Shown here: piece after piece, positions 34,126 through 42,189 of the stretch
How positions within the stretch are numbered: position 1 is the stretch's first letter
How the letters are laid out: each line of letters starts with the position of its first letter
NCBI GenBank assembly: GCA_046703825.1
Contig: JBJKSO010000075.1
Location: 27,059-91,058, forward strand
Direction of reading: 5' to 3'
DNA: 64,000 bases
From: JBJKSO01 sp046703825
GTDB lineage: Bacteria > Chloroflexota > Dormibacteria > Aeolococcales > Bog-877
The notes under the pieces: model-generated
Databases searched by the model: none
What the model saw: the letters and a program-made list of their open reading frames with translations, nothing else
Told to the model about the DNA's origin: nothing
Position numbers and translations under genes: made by a program

Positions 34126-34858
34126 CTCGCCAGTGTAGGCCGGTACCAGGGCGCGCCCCTCGCCCGACAACACGCGGACCGCTCTCAATCGCGCGGATCA
34201 CGCCGCTCCAGTTTCGGCGATTGCCAGGGCAGATGGGAGCCGGCGCTCCGCACGGGGATGTCGCCGGCTCCCGCAGCGCACTAGGTGCCGAAGGTTCGGC
34301 ACTGAGGATGCCCTGAGCGTAACCAGTCGATTGTCGACAATGCAACCCCCAATTTCCCACCGCAGACTTGGTCGACGCCACCATCCGCCTGCCGTCCAGT
34401 TCCAACCAAGCCGGCAGAACCGTTGCCTCAACTCGGCGCTGGTCTGGCCCCGCAATGATGGAGGCCGCCGTTCGCAAGGCTGGACAGACCCAGCACGAGA
34501 AGGCGACCCCCGGCCTTCTCATGCTGGTCTCCCCCCAACCACTAGGGACGGCGCCGGATGTGGCGCGTATGCCAACCTCCGGAAAGCTGCGATTCCCGGA
34601 GCCCAGGGGCGGCGCTTTCCTTTGCGAGGGCATGAACCCCGTCAAGTGCAACCGTGGCTAGCCTATGCAGGTGTCCCTGCTGATGGCCAGGCGGCTAGCC
34701 CGGGGGACGTCCTATCGGACGGAGGCCCGGGCCGGCTGGCACGGGCGCAGCACAAGTGGTGGTGCGCGCCCTGTCAGCGCCGGAGCGTGCAATCTTGGCG
34801 CCGCCGCCTCCAGACGGAGGAGGGATTCGGATAAGCGATCCGCGCCCGAGAGAGCGCG
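34126..34858. other. 733-bp stretch without a supportable gene
   Basis: Several long open frames on both strands show no domain or credible ribosome site. The notable content is the imperfect 18-bp hairpin at 34486-34530, listed separately. The right end must hold the promoter of the MFS gene. Confidence 0.5.
34486..34530. repeat. Long imperfect inverted repeat (hairpin)
   Basis: The left arm 34486-34504 (AGACCCAGCACGAGAAGGC) pairs with the right arm 34513-34530 (GCCTTCTCATGCTGGTCT), with one bulged C and one G-T or C-A-type mismatch and an eight-base C-rich loop. No T-run follows on either strand, so it is not a standard intrinsic terminator. Purpose unknown. Confidence 0.6.
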
Positions 34859-36079
34859 TTGAGCCACGGGGACGGCGGGATCCCGGAAGAAGGAATTGGG
34901 AATCGCCTACGGCCGCTCGCCTTCGTGCTGCTGTTCGGTGTCGTCAGCGGCCTGGTCGACTTCACCTACGAGGGCGCCCGCAGCGTAATCGGGCCCTACC
35001 TGGCCACCCTCGGGGCCTCGGCTGCTCTCGTGGGCGCCATCACCGGCCTGGGTGAGGCGGTTGCGCTGGTGTTTCGCCTGGTGTCCGGGCGCTGGTCCGA
35101 TCGCAGCGGCCGCCACTGGGGGCTATCGATCACTGGCTATGCCATCACGGTGGTGTCGGTCCCGACCCTGGGCGTCGCAGGCACGCTGAGCGTCGTGTGC
35201 CTGCTCGTGCTCGCCGAGCGGTTGGGCAAAGCGGTGCGCACACCAGCCCGCGACACCATGCTCGCCGCGGCCAGCGCCGATTTAGGCAGCGGTCGCACCT
35301 TCGCCCTGCACGAGGCTCTGGATCAGTCGGGGGCGCTGATTGGTCCGCTGGTGGTGGCCGGGGTACTGGCCCTCCACGGCGGCTACCGGACCGGATTCGC
35401 GGTGCTGGCGCTGCCGGGGGTGGCCGCCTTGGCCCTGCTTGCCTATCTGCGCCTGCGGGTGCCGGTTCCCGCCAGATACAACCCGCGACCACCGAGCACT
35501 CCGACCACGATCGTTGCGCTGCGGGGCTTCAGCCGCCGCTACTGGCAGTACGCCGCCTTCACTGCGGCCACGATGGCCGGGTTCTCAACCTTCGCCGTGC
35601 TGGCGTATCACCTGCAGCAGAGCCGGGTGGTGCCGCCACCCATAGTTCCGGTGCTTTATGCCTTGGCCATGGGAGCTGCCGCCCTGGCAGCGCTGGCTTC
35701 TGGTCACCTCTACGACCGCTTCGGGCTGCGAGTCCTAGCGGCGCTGCCGCTCCTGGCCGCCGCGATCCCCTTCCTCTCCTTTTCCACCAGCGCCGGACTG
35801 GTATGCGTGGGCGCGCTGCTGTGGGGAGCCGCGATGGGAATCCATGAGTCGACCATGCGCTCAGCAATCGCCGATCTCGTGCCCCCGGCTCGGCGCGGTA
35901 CCGGATACGGCACCTTCACAGCCGTCTACGGGCTGGCTTGGCTGGTCGGGTCCACGATCATTGGCGTCCTGTACGGCATCGCGATCATCGACGTGATCGT
36001 CTTTGCCACTGCGATCCAGGCGCTGGCGCTCGTGCTGCTGATCCCCCTCTGGCCGAGAGCCGCGGCTGAGCCTAGCTGA
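34859..36079 (+). CDS. MFS transporter
   Basis: 406 residues with about twelve hydrophobic helices. The major-facilitator loop between helices 2 and 3 reads GRWSDRSGRHWG, the G-x-x-x-D-R-x-G-R motif. A repeat-like SGHLYDRFGLRVL occurs in the second half. The sequence around GARSVIGPYLATLGASAALVG is typical of the drug/sugar antiporter-like MFS group. The TTG start at 34859 has only a weak SD, but no other in-frame start precedes the first helix. Substrate unknown; convergent with the glutamine-synthetase-like gene. Confidence 0.85.
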   Translation: MSHGDGGIPEEGIGNRLRPLAFVLLFGVVSGLVDFTYEGARSVIGPYLATLGASAALVGAITGLGEAVALVFRLVSGRWSDRSGRHWGLSITGYAITVVSVPTLGVAGTLSVVCLLVLAERLGKAVRTPARDTMLAAASADLGSGRTFALHEALDQSGALIGPLVVAGVLALHGGYRTGFAVLALPGVAALALLAYLRLRVPVPARYNPRPPSTPTTIVALRGFSRRYWQYAAFTAATMAGFSTFAVLAYHLQQSRVVPPPIVPVLYALAMGAAALAALASGHLYDRFGLRVLAALPLLAAAIPFLSFSTSAGLVCVGALLWGAAMGIHESTMRSAIADLVPPARRGTGYGTFTAVYGLAWLVGSTIIGVLYGIAIIDVIVFATAIQALALVLLIPLWPRAAAEPS

Positions 36080-36163
36080 CAGCCAGCAACCGCCAGCGCG
36101 CCGCCCAGCAGGGAGCTCCTGCCGGGTGCGCACCGGGTGGCCGGCGCGGCGCCGCTCAGAGAC

Positions 36164-37639
36164 TCAGAAGAACTCGAAGTACTCGTTCTGCTCCCAGTCG
36201 GTGACCGTGGAGAGGAAGCGCGCCACCTCGGCCCGCTTCATCATCACGATGAAGTCAACGATCTCCCGGCCCAGGGTCTGGCGAAAGAAGCCGTCTCCGT
36301 CGAGGGCGTCCACCGCCTCCCAGAGTGAAGTCGGCAAGAGTGGCGCCTCAGCCGCGTAGGGGTCGGCGGCGACCAGAGGCGGAGGCTCGAGTTGTCGCCG
36401 GATCCCATCGAGCCCGGCCGCGATGTTGGCCGCCATGTAGAGGTAGGGATTGGCAGCGGGCTCCCCGAGACGGTTCTCGAGATGTGCACCGGGATCTCCT
36501 GGCTGGCCCTGCACTCGGAGCATCGCCCCGCGGTTCTCGAGGGCCCAGGCCACCCGGTCGGGAGCGAAGGAGTACGGGCGAAAGCGCTTGAAACCGTTGA
36601 TGGTCGGGGTGGAGAAGACAGTCATCGGGATCGCGTGCTCGAGGAGACCGGCGGCGAACTGGCAGCCGACCGGCGAGAGCACCTCGCCGCCGGAACCCTG
36701 GAAGGCGTTGGTCCCACCCTCCGAGCTGCGCAGCGATTGGTGCAGGTGCCAGCCACTGGACGAGACGTTGGGCAGCAGCGGCCGCGACATGAACGTGGCC
36801 TGGTAGCCGAGCTGGTGGCAGACCTGCTTGATGGCGGAGCGCATCAGCACCATGGCGTCGGCCGAGTCGAGGCCGGGCATAGGGTCGAACGTGATCTCGG
36901 TCTGGCCCGGCCCCCACTCGTCCTCGATACTGCGCAGCGGCAGCCCGACGGCCTCGAGATGGTCGCGCAGGGGGTTCAAGATCTCGTCCAGCTGGGCGAG
37001 CCGGATCTCGGAGAGGTACTGGTAACCCTGGGCGACCACGCTCACGGGTGGTGCAGCGGGGGGCCAGCCGGTCTGCTCGGGGGCAATCCGGCTCCACTCG
37101 CGCCGGGTGATGTAGAACTCGACTTCCAGCCCGCTGACGTACTCAAAGCCCATCTCGGCGGCCGCCGTGAGCTGCTGGCGCATCACCCGCCGGGTGGAGA
37201 GCGGCACCTCCTTGCCGTTGCCGAAGTACATGTCGCAGAGGACCCAGGCGGTCGCATCCGCCCAGGGCAGCACTCGGAAGGTGGTTGGATCCGGCACCAG
37301 CACGACGTCCGGGAAGCCGGTCAGCTCGGGGATGCCCAGGCCCCCGCCGGGCGAGAACAGCGGGGGGAAGACGTGGTTGGCGGAATCCATGCTGAGCAGG
37401 GCTCCGGAGAAGTCCATTCCGTTGCGCAGTGCCAGGACAAAGTCGCGCGTGGAGAGGAACTTGCCTCTGAGGGCGCCGTGCTGGTCTGGCCACATCGCGC
37501 GGACGGTGCGGATGCCGCGGTCGGCCACCTGAGCCTCTGCACGCTCGGCGGCCGCGCTCTTGGCATCGTCGTAGATGCGGTGCTCAGCGACGAAGCCTAC
37601 CTGGCCCATAGCCAGGTTCTGGCTCGGGTTGGTCGTCAT
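36164..37639 (-). CDS. Glutamine-synthetase-like gamma-glutamyl ligase
   Basis: 491 residues from the ATG at 37639, preceded by GGGAGGAGGG. The GS beta-grasp and catalytic domains are present: MWPDQHGALRGKFL, the metal-binding SGLEVEFYI, EWGPGQTEITFDPMPG, the ATP/glutamate segment VSSSGWHLHQSL, NGFKRFRPYSFAPDRVAWALENRGAMLRV and AHLENRLGEPAANPYLYMAA. No adenylylation-site tyrosine context is seen. The pattern resembles the amine-glutamylating GS branch (PuuA, GlnA3/GlnT, FluG C-domain) rather than ammonia-assimilating GlnA. Followed upstream on the same strand by a class II amidotransferase gene (37-bp gap). Confidence 0.88.
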   Translation of the reverse strand: MTTNPSQNLAMGQVGFVAEHRIYDDAKSAAAERAEAQVADRGIRTVRAMWPDQHGALRGKFLSTRDFVLALRNGMDFSGALLSMDSANHVFPPLFSPGGGLGIPELTGFPDVVLVPDPTTFRVLPWADATAWVLCDMYFGNGKEVPLSTRRVMRQQLTAAAEMGFEYVSGLEVEFYITRREWSRIAPEQTGWPPAAPPVSVVAQGYQYLSEIRLAQLDEILNPLRDHLEAVGLPLRSIEDEWGPGQTEITFDPMPGLDSADAMVLMRSAIKQVCHQLGYQATFMSRPLLPNVSSSGWHLHQSLRSSEGGTNAFQGSGGEVLSPVGCQFAAGLLEHAIPMTVFSTPTINGFKRFRPYSFAPDRVAWALENRGAMLRVQGQPGDPGAHLENRLGEPAANPYLYMAANIAAGLDGIRRQLEPPPLVAADPYAAEAPLLPTSLWEAVDALDGDGFFRQTLGREIVDFIVMMKRAEVARFLSTVTDWEQNEYFEFF

Positions 37640-37676
37640 GGTCCCTCCTCCCCGCTGGTTGGAGTCCCGAGACAGC

Positions 37677-38399
37677 TCAGCTGCGGGCAGTAAGCCCCGG
37701 GACAATCGCCTCGCTGCGATCCACTTCGATGGTGGCGCCGTAGGCGATCTGCCGCCTACATTCAGCGCCGGGAAAGCAAAGCTCGAAGACGGCGTCGTCG
37801 CCTGAATGGAGCGCGGTCGCCGCAACTACAGCGCCCTCGTTGAGAAAAGTCCACATCGTGTTCATCGCTGAACCCGCGTAGACGAGAGGCGGCCCAGAGG
37901 CCGGTAGGTAGCCGAAGTTGGCCGTTCCGGCAAGCGTTTGGTGTACCCGCGCCAGCGCCAGCGCCGCGGGCACCCCCTGACCGAGCAACTCCTGCAGCAG
38001 ACGGAAACCCACCTCACTGTCGGCCCTGCCGGCCAGCTGTCCCGGGTAGCGACCGCGCTGCTGCTCCGCGCGGTCGAGTCGGCCATTGTGGGCGAAGGCA
38101 AAGCCTGCGTCCCCCGCCAAAAACGGCTGAGTGTCGGCCAGTGAGACGGTCGAGAGGTTGGAGGGCCTGCGGAGGTGGACCAAGAAATGGGTCGACCGCA
38201 CCGCCTCCAGCGCGACGCGGCCATCGGGATCGTGCGCCAGTGCAGTGGGATGGCGGTAGCTCTTGACCTCCCCAGCTTCCCGCCAGGCTGCGCCCCAGCC
38301 GAACCCTCCGAGCCCGTAGCGTTCCAGGGATTCGACCCACGGAAGTAGGGCCGCGAACGGGCGTGGCTCGGGCCACCCCACCAGCAGCAGCTCACACAA
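37677..38399 (-). CDS. Class II (Ntn) glutamine amidotransferase domain protein
   Basis: 240 residues. The TTG start at 38399 puts the nucleophile Cys at position 2 (M-CELLLVGW), as needed for an N-terminal nucleophile hydrolase. Further landmarks are STHFLVHLRRPS (R-x-S/T region), DAGFAFAHNGRLD (the AHNG element that binds glutamine) and GRADSEVGFRLLQELL. It resembles the stand-alone YafJ/EgtC-like group. It is the first gene of a two-gene unit with the GS-like ligase, suggesting hydrolysis or transfer of a gamma-glutamyl product (inference). Confidence 0.85.
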   Translation of the reverse strand: MCELLLVGWPEPRPFAALLPWVESLERYGLGGFGWGAAWREAGEVKSYRHPTALAHDPDGRVALEAVRSTHFLVHLRRPSNLSTVSLADTQPFLAGDAGFAFAHNGRLDRAEQQRGRYPGQLAGRADSEVGFRLLQELLGQGVPAALALARVHQTLAGTANFGYLPASGPPLVYAGSAMNTMWTFLNEGAVVAATALHSGDDAVFELCFPGAECRRQIAYGATIEVDRSEAIVPGLTARS

Positions 38400-38728
38400 T
38401 CAGCTGTCCTCCCCGCCCCGGGCAATCCGCACTTGCCGCGCGCCCCGGATAGCCAGCCACAACCGCTTCACACGAGCGCTCGGCAATCGCTCAATCATTT
38501 GGATCCACGGCCAGCGCGGTCGGGAAATATGTACCTCTCCGAGCTGAGATGCCGTTAGTAAGGCGAATGTGGGAGACCAGCATTACTTAGCAGATCCTGC
38601 TTGGCCTGACATCCTTTGATGATAACGGGAGTTGGTACAATCAGGCCCTCCAATTGGCGTCACCGTGGGTTTGGGGTCCGCGTGAAGGAAGCGTCCCGAT
38701 GGGCCGCTTCCGAGCAGGAGGGACTGCC
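38400..38728. other. 329-bp divergent intergenic region
   Basis: Separates the leftward amidotransferase-GS unit from the rightward AhpD-like/amidohydrolase unit and is clearly more A+T-rich than its neighbours. It should contain both promoters; the best rightward -10 is listed separately. Confidence 0.6.
38614..38641 (+). promoter_or_regulatory. Candidate promoter for the AhpD-like gene
   Basis: TACAAT at 38636-38641 matches the -10 consensus at five of six bases. CTTTGA at 38614-38619 is a weak -35 with a 16-bp spacer. It lies 88 bp upstream of the GTG at 38729 in the most A+T-rich part of the intergenic region. Not tested. Confidence 0.4.
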
Positions 38729-39133
38729 GTGGCGATGGTGAGACTGGTCGACGAATCCGAGGCCACAGGCCTAGTCAGGGACGTCTACCAAGACATCATG
38801 ACGTCTCGCAAGCTAGCTCGGGTGCCGAACTACTGGAAGGCTTTGGCCCATCAGCCGGAATACCTGGCGGCCACCTGGAACAAGCTGAAGGCGGTGATGG
38901 CCGAGGGCAGCCTGGATCGGCGCACCAAGGAGATCATCGCGGTGGCGGTCTCCGCCACCAACAACTGCACCTACTGCCTTTCCAGCCACACCGACGCGCT
39001 GCGAGCGATGGGGTTCGGTGACGCAGAACTGCTCGAGCTGATGGCCGTGGTGGACTTCTTCAACGGCTCCAACGCGGTGGCCTCTGGGCTCCAGGTGGAG
39101 TACGAGCCGCCCGTGCCCCAGCCAGCGCCCTGA
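38729..39133 (+). CDS. AhpD-like / carboxymuconolactone decarboxylase family protein
   Basis: 134 residues. The GTG at 38729 has an ideal SD (AGGAGGG, six-base gap). The alkylhydroperoxidase-D core is complete: KEIIAVAVSATNNCTYCLSSH with the redox Cys-x-x-Cys and the following His, the proton relay residues of AhpD. The C-terminal GFGDAELLELMAVVDFFNG matches peroxidase-related (YciW/AhpD) subfamilies. Likely a small peroxidase or disulfide reductase; physiological substrate unknown. Followed 25 bp later by the amidohydrolase gene. Confidence 0.88.
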   Translation: MAMVRLVDESEATGLVRDVYQDIMTSRKLARVPNYWKALAHQPEYLAATWNKLKAVMAEGSLDRRTKEIIAVAVSATNNCTYCLSSHTDALRAMGFGDAELLELMAVVDFFNGSNAVASGLQVEYEPPVPQPAP

Positions 39134-39158
39134 GCACCGGCCACCCGGGCACCTGCGC

Positions 39159-40256
39159 GTGATCGACAGCCACGGACACCCGGTTTCAGATGGGGGTGGC
39201 CCGCTCGATCTGGCCTCGATCAACGTGCAGCTGGCCTCACAGGCGCAGGAGCTCGGCGAGCGCCGACGCTCCAGCCCCTCCCGACTAAGCCACGAGCTGC
39301 TGGCGGTCAGGCTGGCGGCCTACCTCGGCTGCGAGCTGGACGAGCTTTCTGATGCCCGGGCCGAAGTCAGCGCCGACTGGCGGGCATACGTCCGAAGGCT
39401 CTTCGCCGACGTGAACCTCACGGGAGTGGTGCTGGATCCGGGCTGGCGTCTCGACGCCACCAGCGCTGAGGCAAATACCTTTGCCGAACTGATTGGCTGC
39501 CCGGTACGTCCCATCTACCGACTGGAACCACTGATCGACCGGCTGATCGCGGAAGGAGCCGGGGCCACCGAGGTGCTGACCGCCGTGGAGGCGGCGGTCA
39601 GGGGAGCGGTGGACCAGGGCCACCGCGGGTTCAAGACCATCATCGCCTACCGCACCGGCCTTGAAGTCGACCCAGAGGCCACCCTGGAAGCGGCCCAGGC
39701 CTCGCTTGACCAGACCTCCGGCGTGCCCACCCGCCGTCGCGGCAAGGCGCTGCGAGACCTCATCCTGCGTGAAGCGCTGGGCTGGGCGGCTGAGCTCGGC
39801 CTGCCCTTCCAAGTCCACACCGGCTTCGGCGACTCGGAGATTCGGCTCAAAGAGGCTAACCCGCTGCTCTTGGAGGAGTTGCTGCTGACAGCACCGGGCC
39901 GCGCCGCTCAGGTGGTCCTGATCCACGGCTCCTACCCCTGGCATGAGGAGTTGGCCTTCCTCACCCTGGCCCACCCCAACGTCTATGCGGAGATCTCCGA
40001 GTTCAACCTCTACACCGTGGGCACTGCGGCCGACCGTCTGGAGCGGATTATCGACTTTGCCCCGACCTCGAAGGTGCTCTGCGGCACGGACGGCCACGGG
40101 CACCCTGAGACCTACTGGTTTGGGGCTCGGGTGATGCAAGAGGCATGGGCCGAGGTGCGTCGGCGCTGGGAAGCGCTGGGAGCCCGCCGCGAGTGGCTGG
40201 ACGCGGTTGCCGCCGACATACTGGAAGGCAACACCGCGCGCCTCTACGGCTTCTAA
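39159..40256 (+). CDS. Amidohydrolase-superfamily (amidohydrolase 2, FluG N-domain-like) protein
   Basis: 365 residues from the GTG at 39159. Metal-dependent hydrolase or decarboxylase barrel: the first strand gives DSHGHP (HxH), the fourth FQVHTGFGD (His), then VLIHGSYPW (His) and LCGTDGHGHPE (final Asp). GHRGFKTIIAYRTGLEVDP and the C-terminal ILEGNTARLYGF are characteristic of the amidohydrolase found fused to a GS domain in fungal and plant FluG proteins. A GS-like gene lies only 1.5 kb away in divergent orientation, supporting a related pathway (inference). Substrate unknown. Confidence 0.85.
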   Translation: MIDSHGHPVSDGGGPLDLASINVQLASQAQELGERRRSSPSRLSHELLAVRLAAYLGCELDELSDARAEVSADWRAYVRRLFADVNLTGVVLDPGWRLDATSAEANTFAELIGCPVRPIYRLEPLIDRLIAEGAGATEVLTAVEAAVRGAVDQGHRGFKTIIAYRTGLEVDPEATLEAAQASLDQTSGVPTRRRGKALRDLILREALGWAAELGLPFQVHTGFGDSEIRLKEANPLLLEELLLTAPGRAAQVVLIHGSYPWHEELAFLTLAHPNVYAEISEFNLYTVGTAADRLERIIDFAPTSKVLCGTDGHGHPETYWFGARVMQEAWAEVRRRWEALGARREWLDAVAADILEGNTARLYGF

Positions 40257-40296
40257 CCAACCCGGACCCAGGGGAGGCGGCCAGCCCCCCTGCGGA

Positions 40297-41916
40297 TCAG
40301 GCCGGCGCCGGACGCGCCTGCGCCGGGTCCTCGGTGATGGCAGTGCCGGTCCAGTGGGTGCCGCTCCAGTAGCCAACGTAGTAGAAGGCGAGGGCCACGA
40401 TCGCGAAGACCAGCGAGTCGTAGGGGAAGGGGATGATGTTGCGACCGCCGAAGTCTGTGCCGCCCAGGAAGGACATCAGCAGGATCACGCCCAGGTAGGC
40501 CGGCATCCAGGCGCCGTAGACCAAATCCTGGCGGGTGAGCGGCCGTGTCCTCCTGTAGAAGCCCAGCAGCAAAACACCGACCACAACCGACGGGATGAGG
40601 ATGCGCACCGCCGTCCAGCCGGACCAGTAGACCATCAGGCTGGCGACCACAAATGCCAAGGGCCCCAGCACCGATAGCAGCGGCATCCGGTAGGGCCGGG
40701 GCTCGTCCGGGTGGCGGTGACGGAAGATGGCGCATGCCAACGGACCCGGCGCATAGGAGAGCACCAAGGCGCTGGCGACCAGTGGAAAGAGGCTGGAGAA
40801 GGCAGGGAGCAGGACCAGATAGATGGCCACCACCACCAGCACCAACACCAGGGACACGATGGGGATTCCCTGAAGCGTGAGGCGGGAAAACACCGGCGGC
40901 AGGTAGTTGTCGTAACGAGCCATGGTGTGGCCCACCCGGGCCGCCCCACCCGAATAGATGTAGCCGTCTTTGAAGGAGGCGATCAAGGTCGTGACCACGG
41001 CGATCACGCCAATCGCCGCCAGTCCCGCCCCGGCCGAGACGGTCACGAACGGGAACTGAAGTCCGGTGAGCGACGACCAGGCGCCGGTGCCCAGCTTCAT
41101 CGCATGCCAGTTGATGGCGCCGACGTAGAAGAAACTTTCCAGCGCGAATAGCACCAGCACGATGAACATCGTGAGGATCACCGCCTTGGGGATGGTGCGG
41201 CCCGGGTCCTTGACTTCCTCGGCGTAGTCGATCGGTTGGCGGAAGCCGCCGTAACCGTAGACGGTGGCCGAAACCGCCAGCAGAAGGCCCGACGCACCCG
41301 CTGGGAAGAGGCCGTGGAAGCTGCTGAAGTTGCTGCCGTGGAAATGCGTCAACAGCCCGAACATGACTACAACCAGCCCCAGGATGGTGAGCACAGTCAG
41401 CGTGTTGTTGATCTCACCCATGTAACGAATTCGCAGGCTATTGACCACCAACATCGCGATCAAGGTCACGAAAGCCAGCAAGATGCCCAACCAGGTGAGG
41501 GTGCCGTTGGCGAAGAGCGCCGGGAACCAGTAGCTCAGGTACTCGACAAAGGCGACGATGATCGAAGGAACGGCCAGCGAGTAACCAATGAACGCCCCCC
41601 AGGCGTTGAGCACCCCGACCAGCGGGCCGCTCGCCCGCGCCGGATAGTAGGCGACACCACCAGCCCTGGGCCACATGGTGCCCAGCTCGATGTAGGAGAG
41701 TGCCAGTACCAAGATCATGGCGAAGGCGATCACCCACGAGAAGATTCCCGCCGGACCCGCCAGGCCCAGCACCGACACCGGCGTGAAGCCGACCGCTGGC
41801 CCGAGAATGGCGCCGGTGGCGAGGAACACCACCGACCACAGGCCGAGTTCCTTCTTGTACGAGCGGGTGGTCGCCACGTCGGTGGCGGCGATGCCTCCCA
41901 AGGCCTGATCAGACAC
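40297..41916 (-). CDS. APC-family amino acid/amine permease
   Basis: 539 residues with about twelve to thirteen hydrophobic helices. TSG-like start of helix 1 appears as FLATGAILGPAVGFTPVS, followed by ALSYIELGTMWPRAGGVAYYPARASG, the strongly conserved APC helix 3 region. The GTG at 41916 is chosen because GGGGGAG lies five bases upstream; longer readings are possible. Probably imports an amino acid or amine. Convergent with the amidohydrolase gene and divergent from the Cys/Met PLP-enzyme gene. Confidence 0.9.
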   Translation of the reverse strand: MSDQALGGIAATDVATTRSYKKELGLWSVVFLATGAILGPAVGFTPVSVLGLAGPAGIFSWVIAFAMILVLALSYIELGTMWPRAGGVAYYPARASGPLVGVLNAWGAFIGYSLAVPSIIVAFVEYLSYWFPALFANGTLTWLGILLAFVTLIAMLVVNSLRIRYMGEINNTLTVLTILGLVVVMFGLLTHFHGSNFSSFHGLFPAGASGLLLAVSATVYGYGGFRQPIDYAEEVKDPGRTIPKAVILTMFIVLVLFALESFFYVGAINWHAMKLGTGAWSSLTGLQFPFVTVSAGAGLAAIGVIAVVTTLIASFKDGYIYSGGAARVGHTMARYDNYLPPVFSRLTLQGIPIVSLVLVLVVVAIYLVLLPAFSSLFPLVASALVLSYAPGPLACAIFRHRHPDEPRPYRMPLLSVLGPLAFVVASLMVYWSGWTAVRILIPSVVVGVLLLGFYRRTRPLTRQDLVYGAWMPAYLGVILLMSFLGGTDFGGRNIIPFPYDSLVFAIVALAFYYVGYWSGTHWTGTAITEDPAQARPAPA

Positions 41917-42129
41917 TGCTGCTCCCCCCAACCAGCCGGCCATGACCTGCACCCCTGGGCCAGCGGGCCCGGTCGGCCGACACTAGCAGCCGCCCCGACA
42001 TCTGTCAAGCGACATCGCCGGTCCACCTCCGGTTGGCACGGGCCAGTCGGGCGACCAGGCCAGCAATGTAAGGTGATCAGCACGCGCAGCCTTTCGGGAG
42101 CCGAAGCGCGCTCAGGGGCTAGGATGGTC

Positions 42130-42156
42130 GCTGATCCTGCTCCGGACAGGATCAGC
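42130..42156. promoter_or_regulatory. Perfect 10-bp inverted repeat upstream of the Cys/Met PLP-enzyme gene
   Basis: GCTGATCCTG (42130-42139) and CAGGATCAGC (42147-42156) are exact reverse complements around a seven-base spacer. The element ends 33 bp before the GTG at 42190, where an operator or 5'-UTR hairpin would be expected. It bears no resemblance to SAM-riboswitch or T-box leaders. Confidence 0.5.
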
Positions 42157-42189
42157 TGCGATCCACCTCGCGTTCAGCAGGAGTCGCCG

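Noticed and set aside
34103..34651. 182-residue minus-strand frame
   Set aside because: Composition is Pro/Ser/Arg-rich and patternless, and the hairpin at 34486-34530 lies inside it.
36164..38399. N-methylglutamate (methylamine) pathway for the GS-like and amidotransferase pair
   Set aside because: The other N-methylglutamate synthase subunits and the dehydrogenase genes are not present in this window.
41236..42189. Long N-terminal extension of the Cys/Met PLP-enzyme frame
   Set aside because: It is antisense to the APC permease; enzyme homology starts after the GTG at 42190, which has a good SD.
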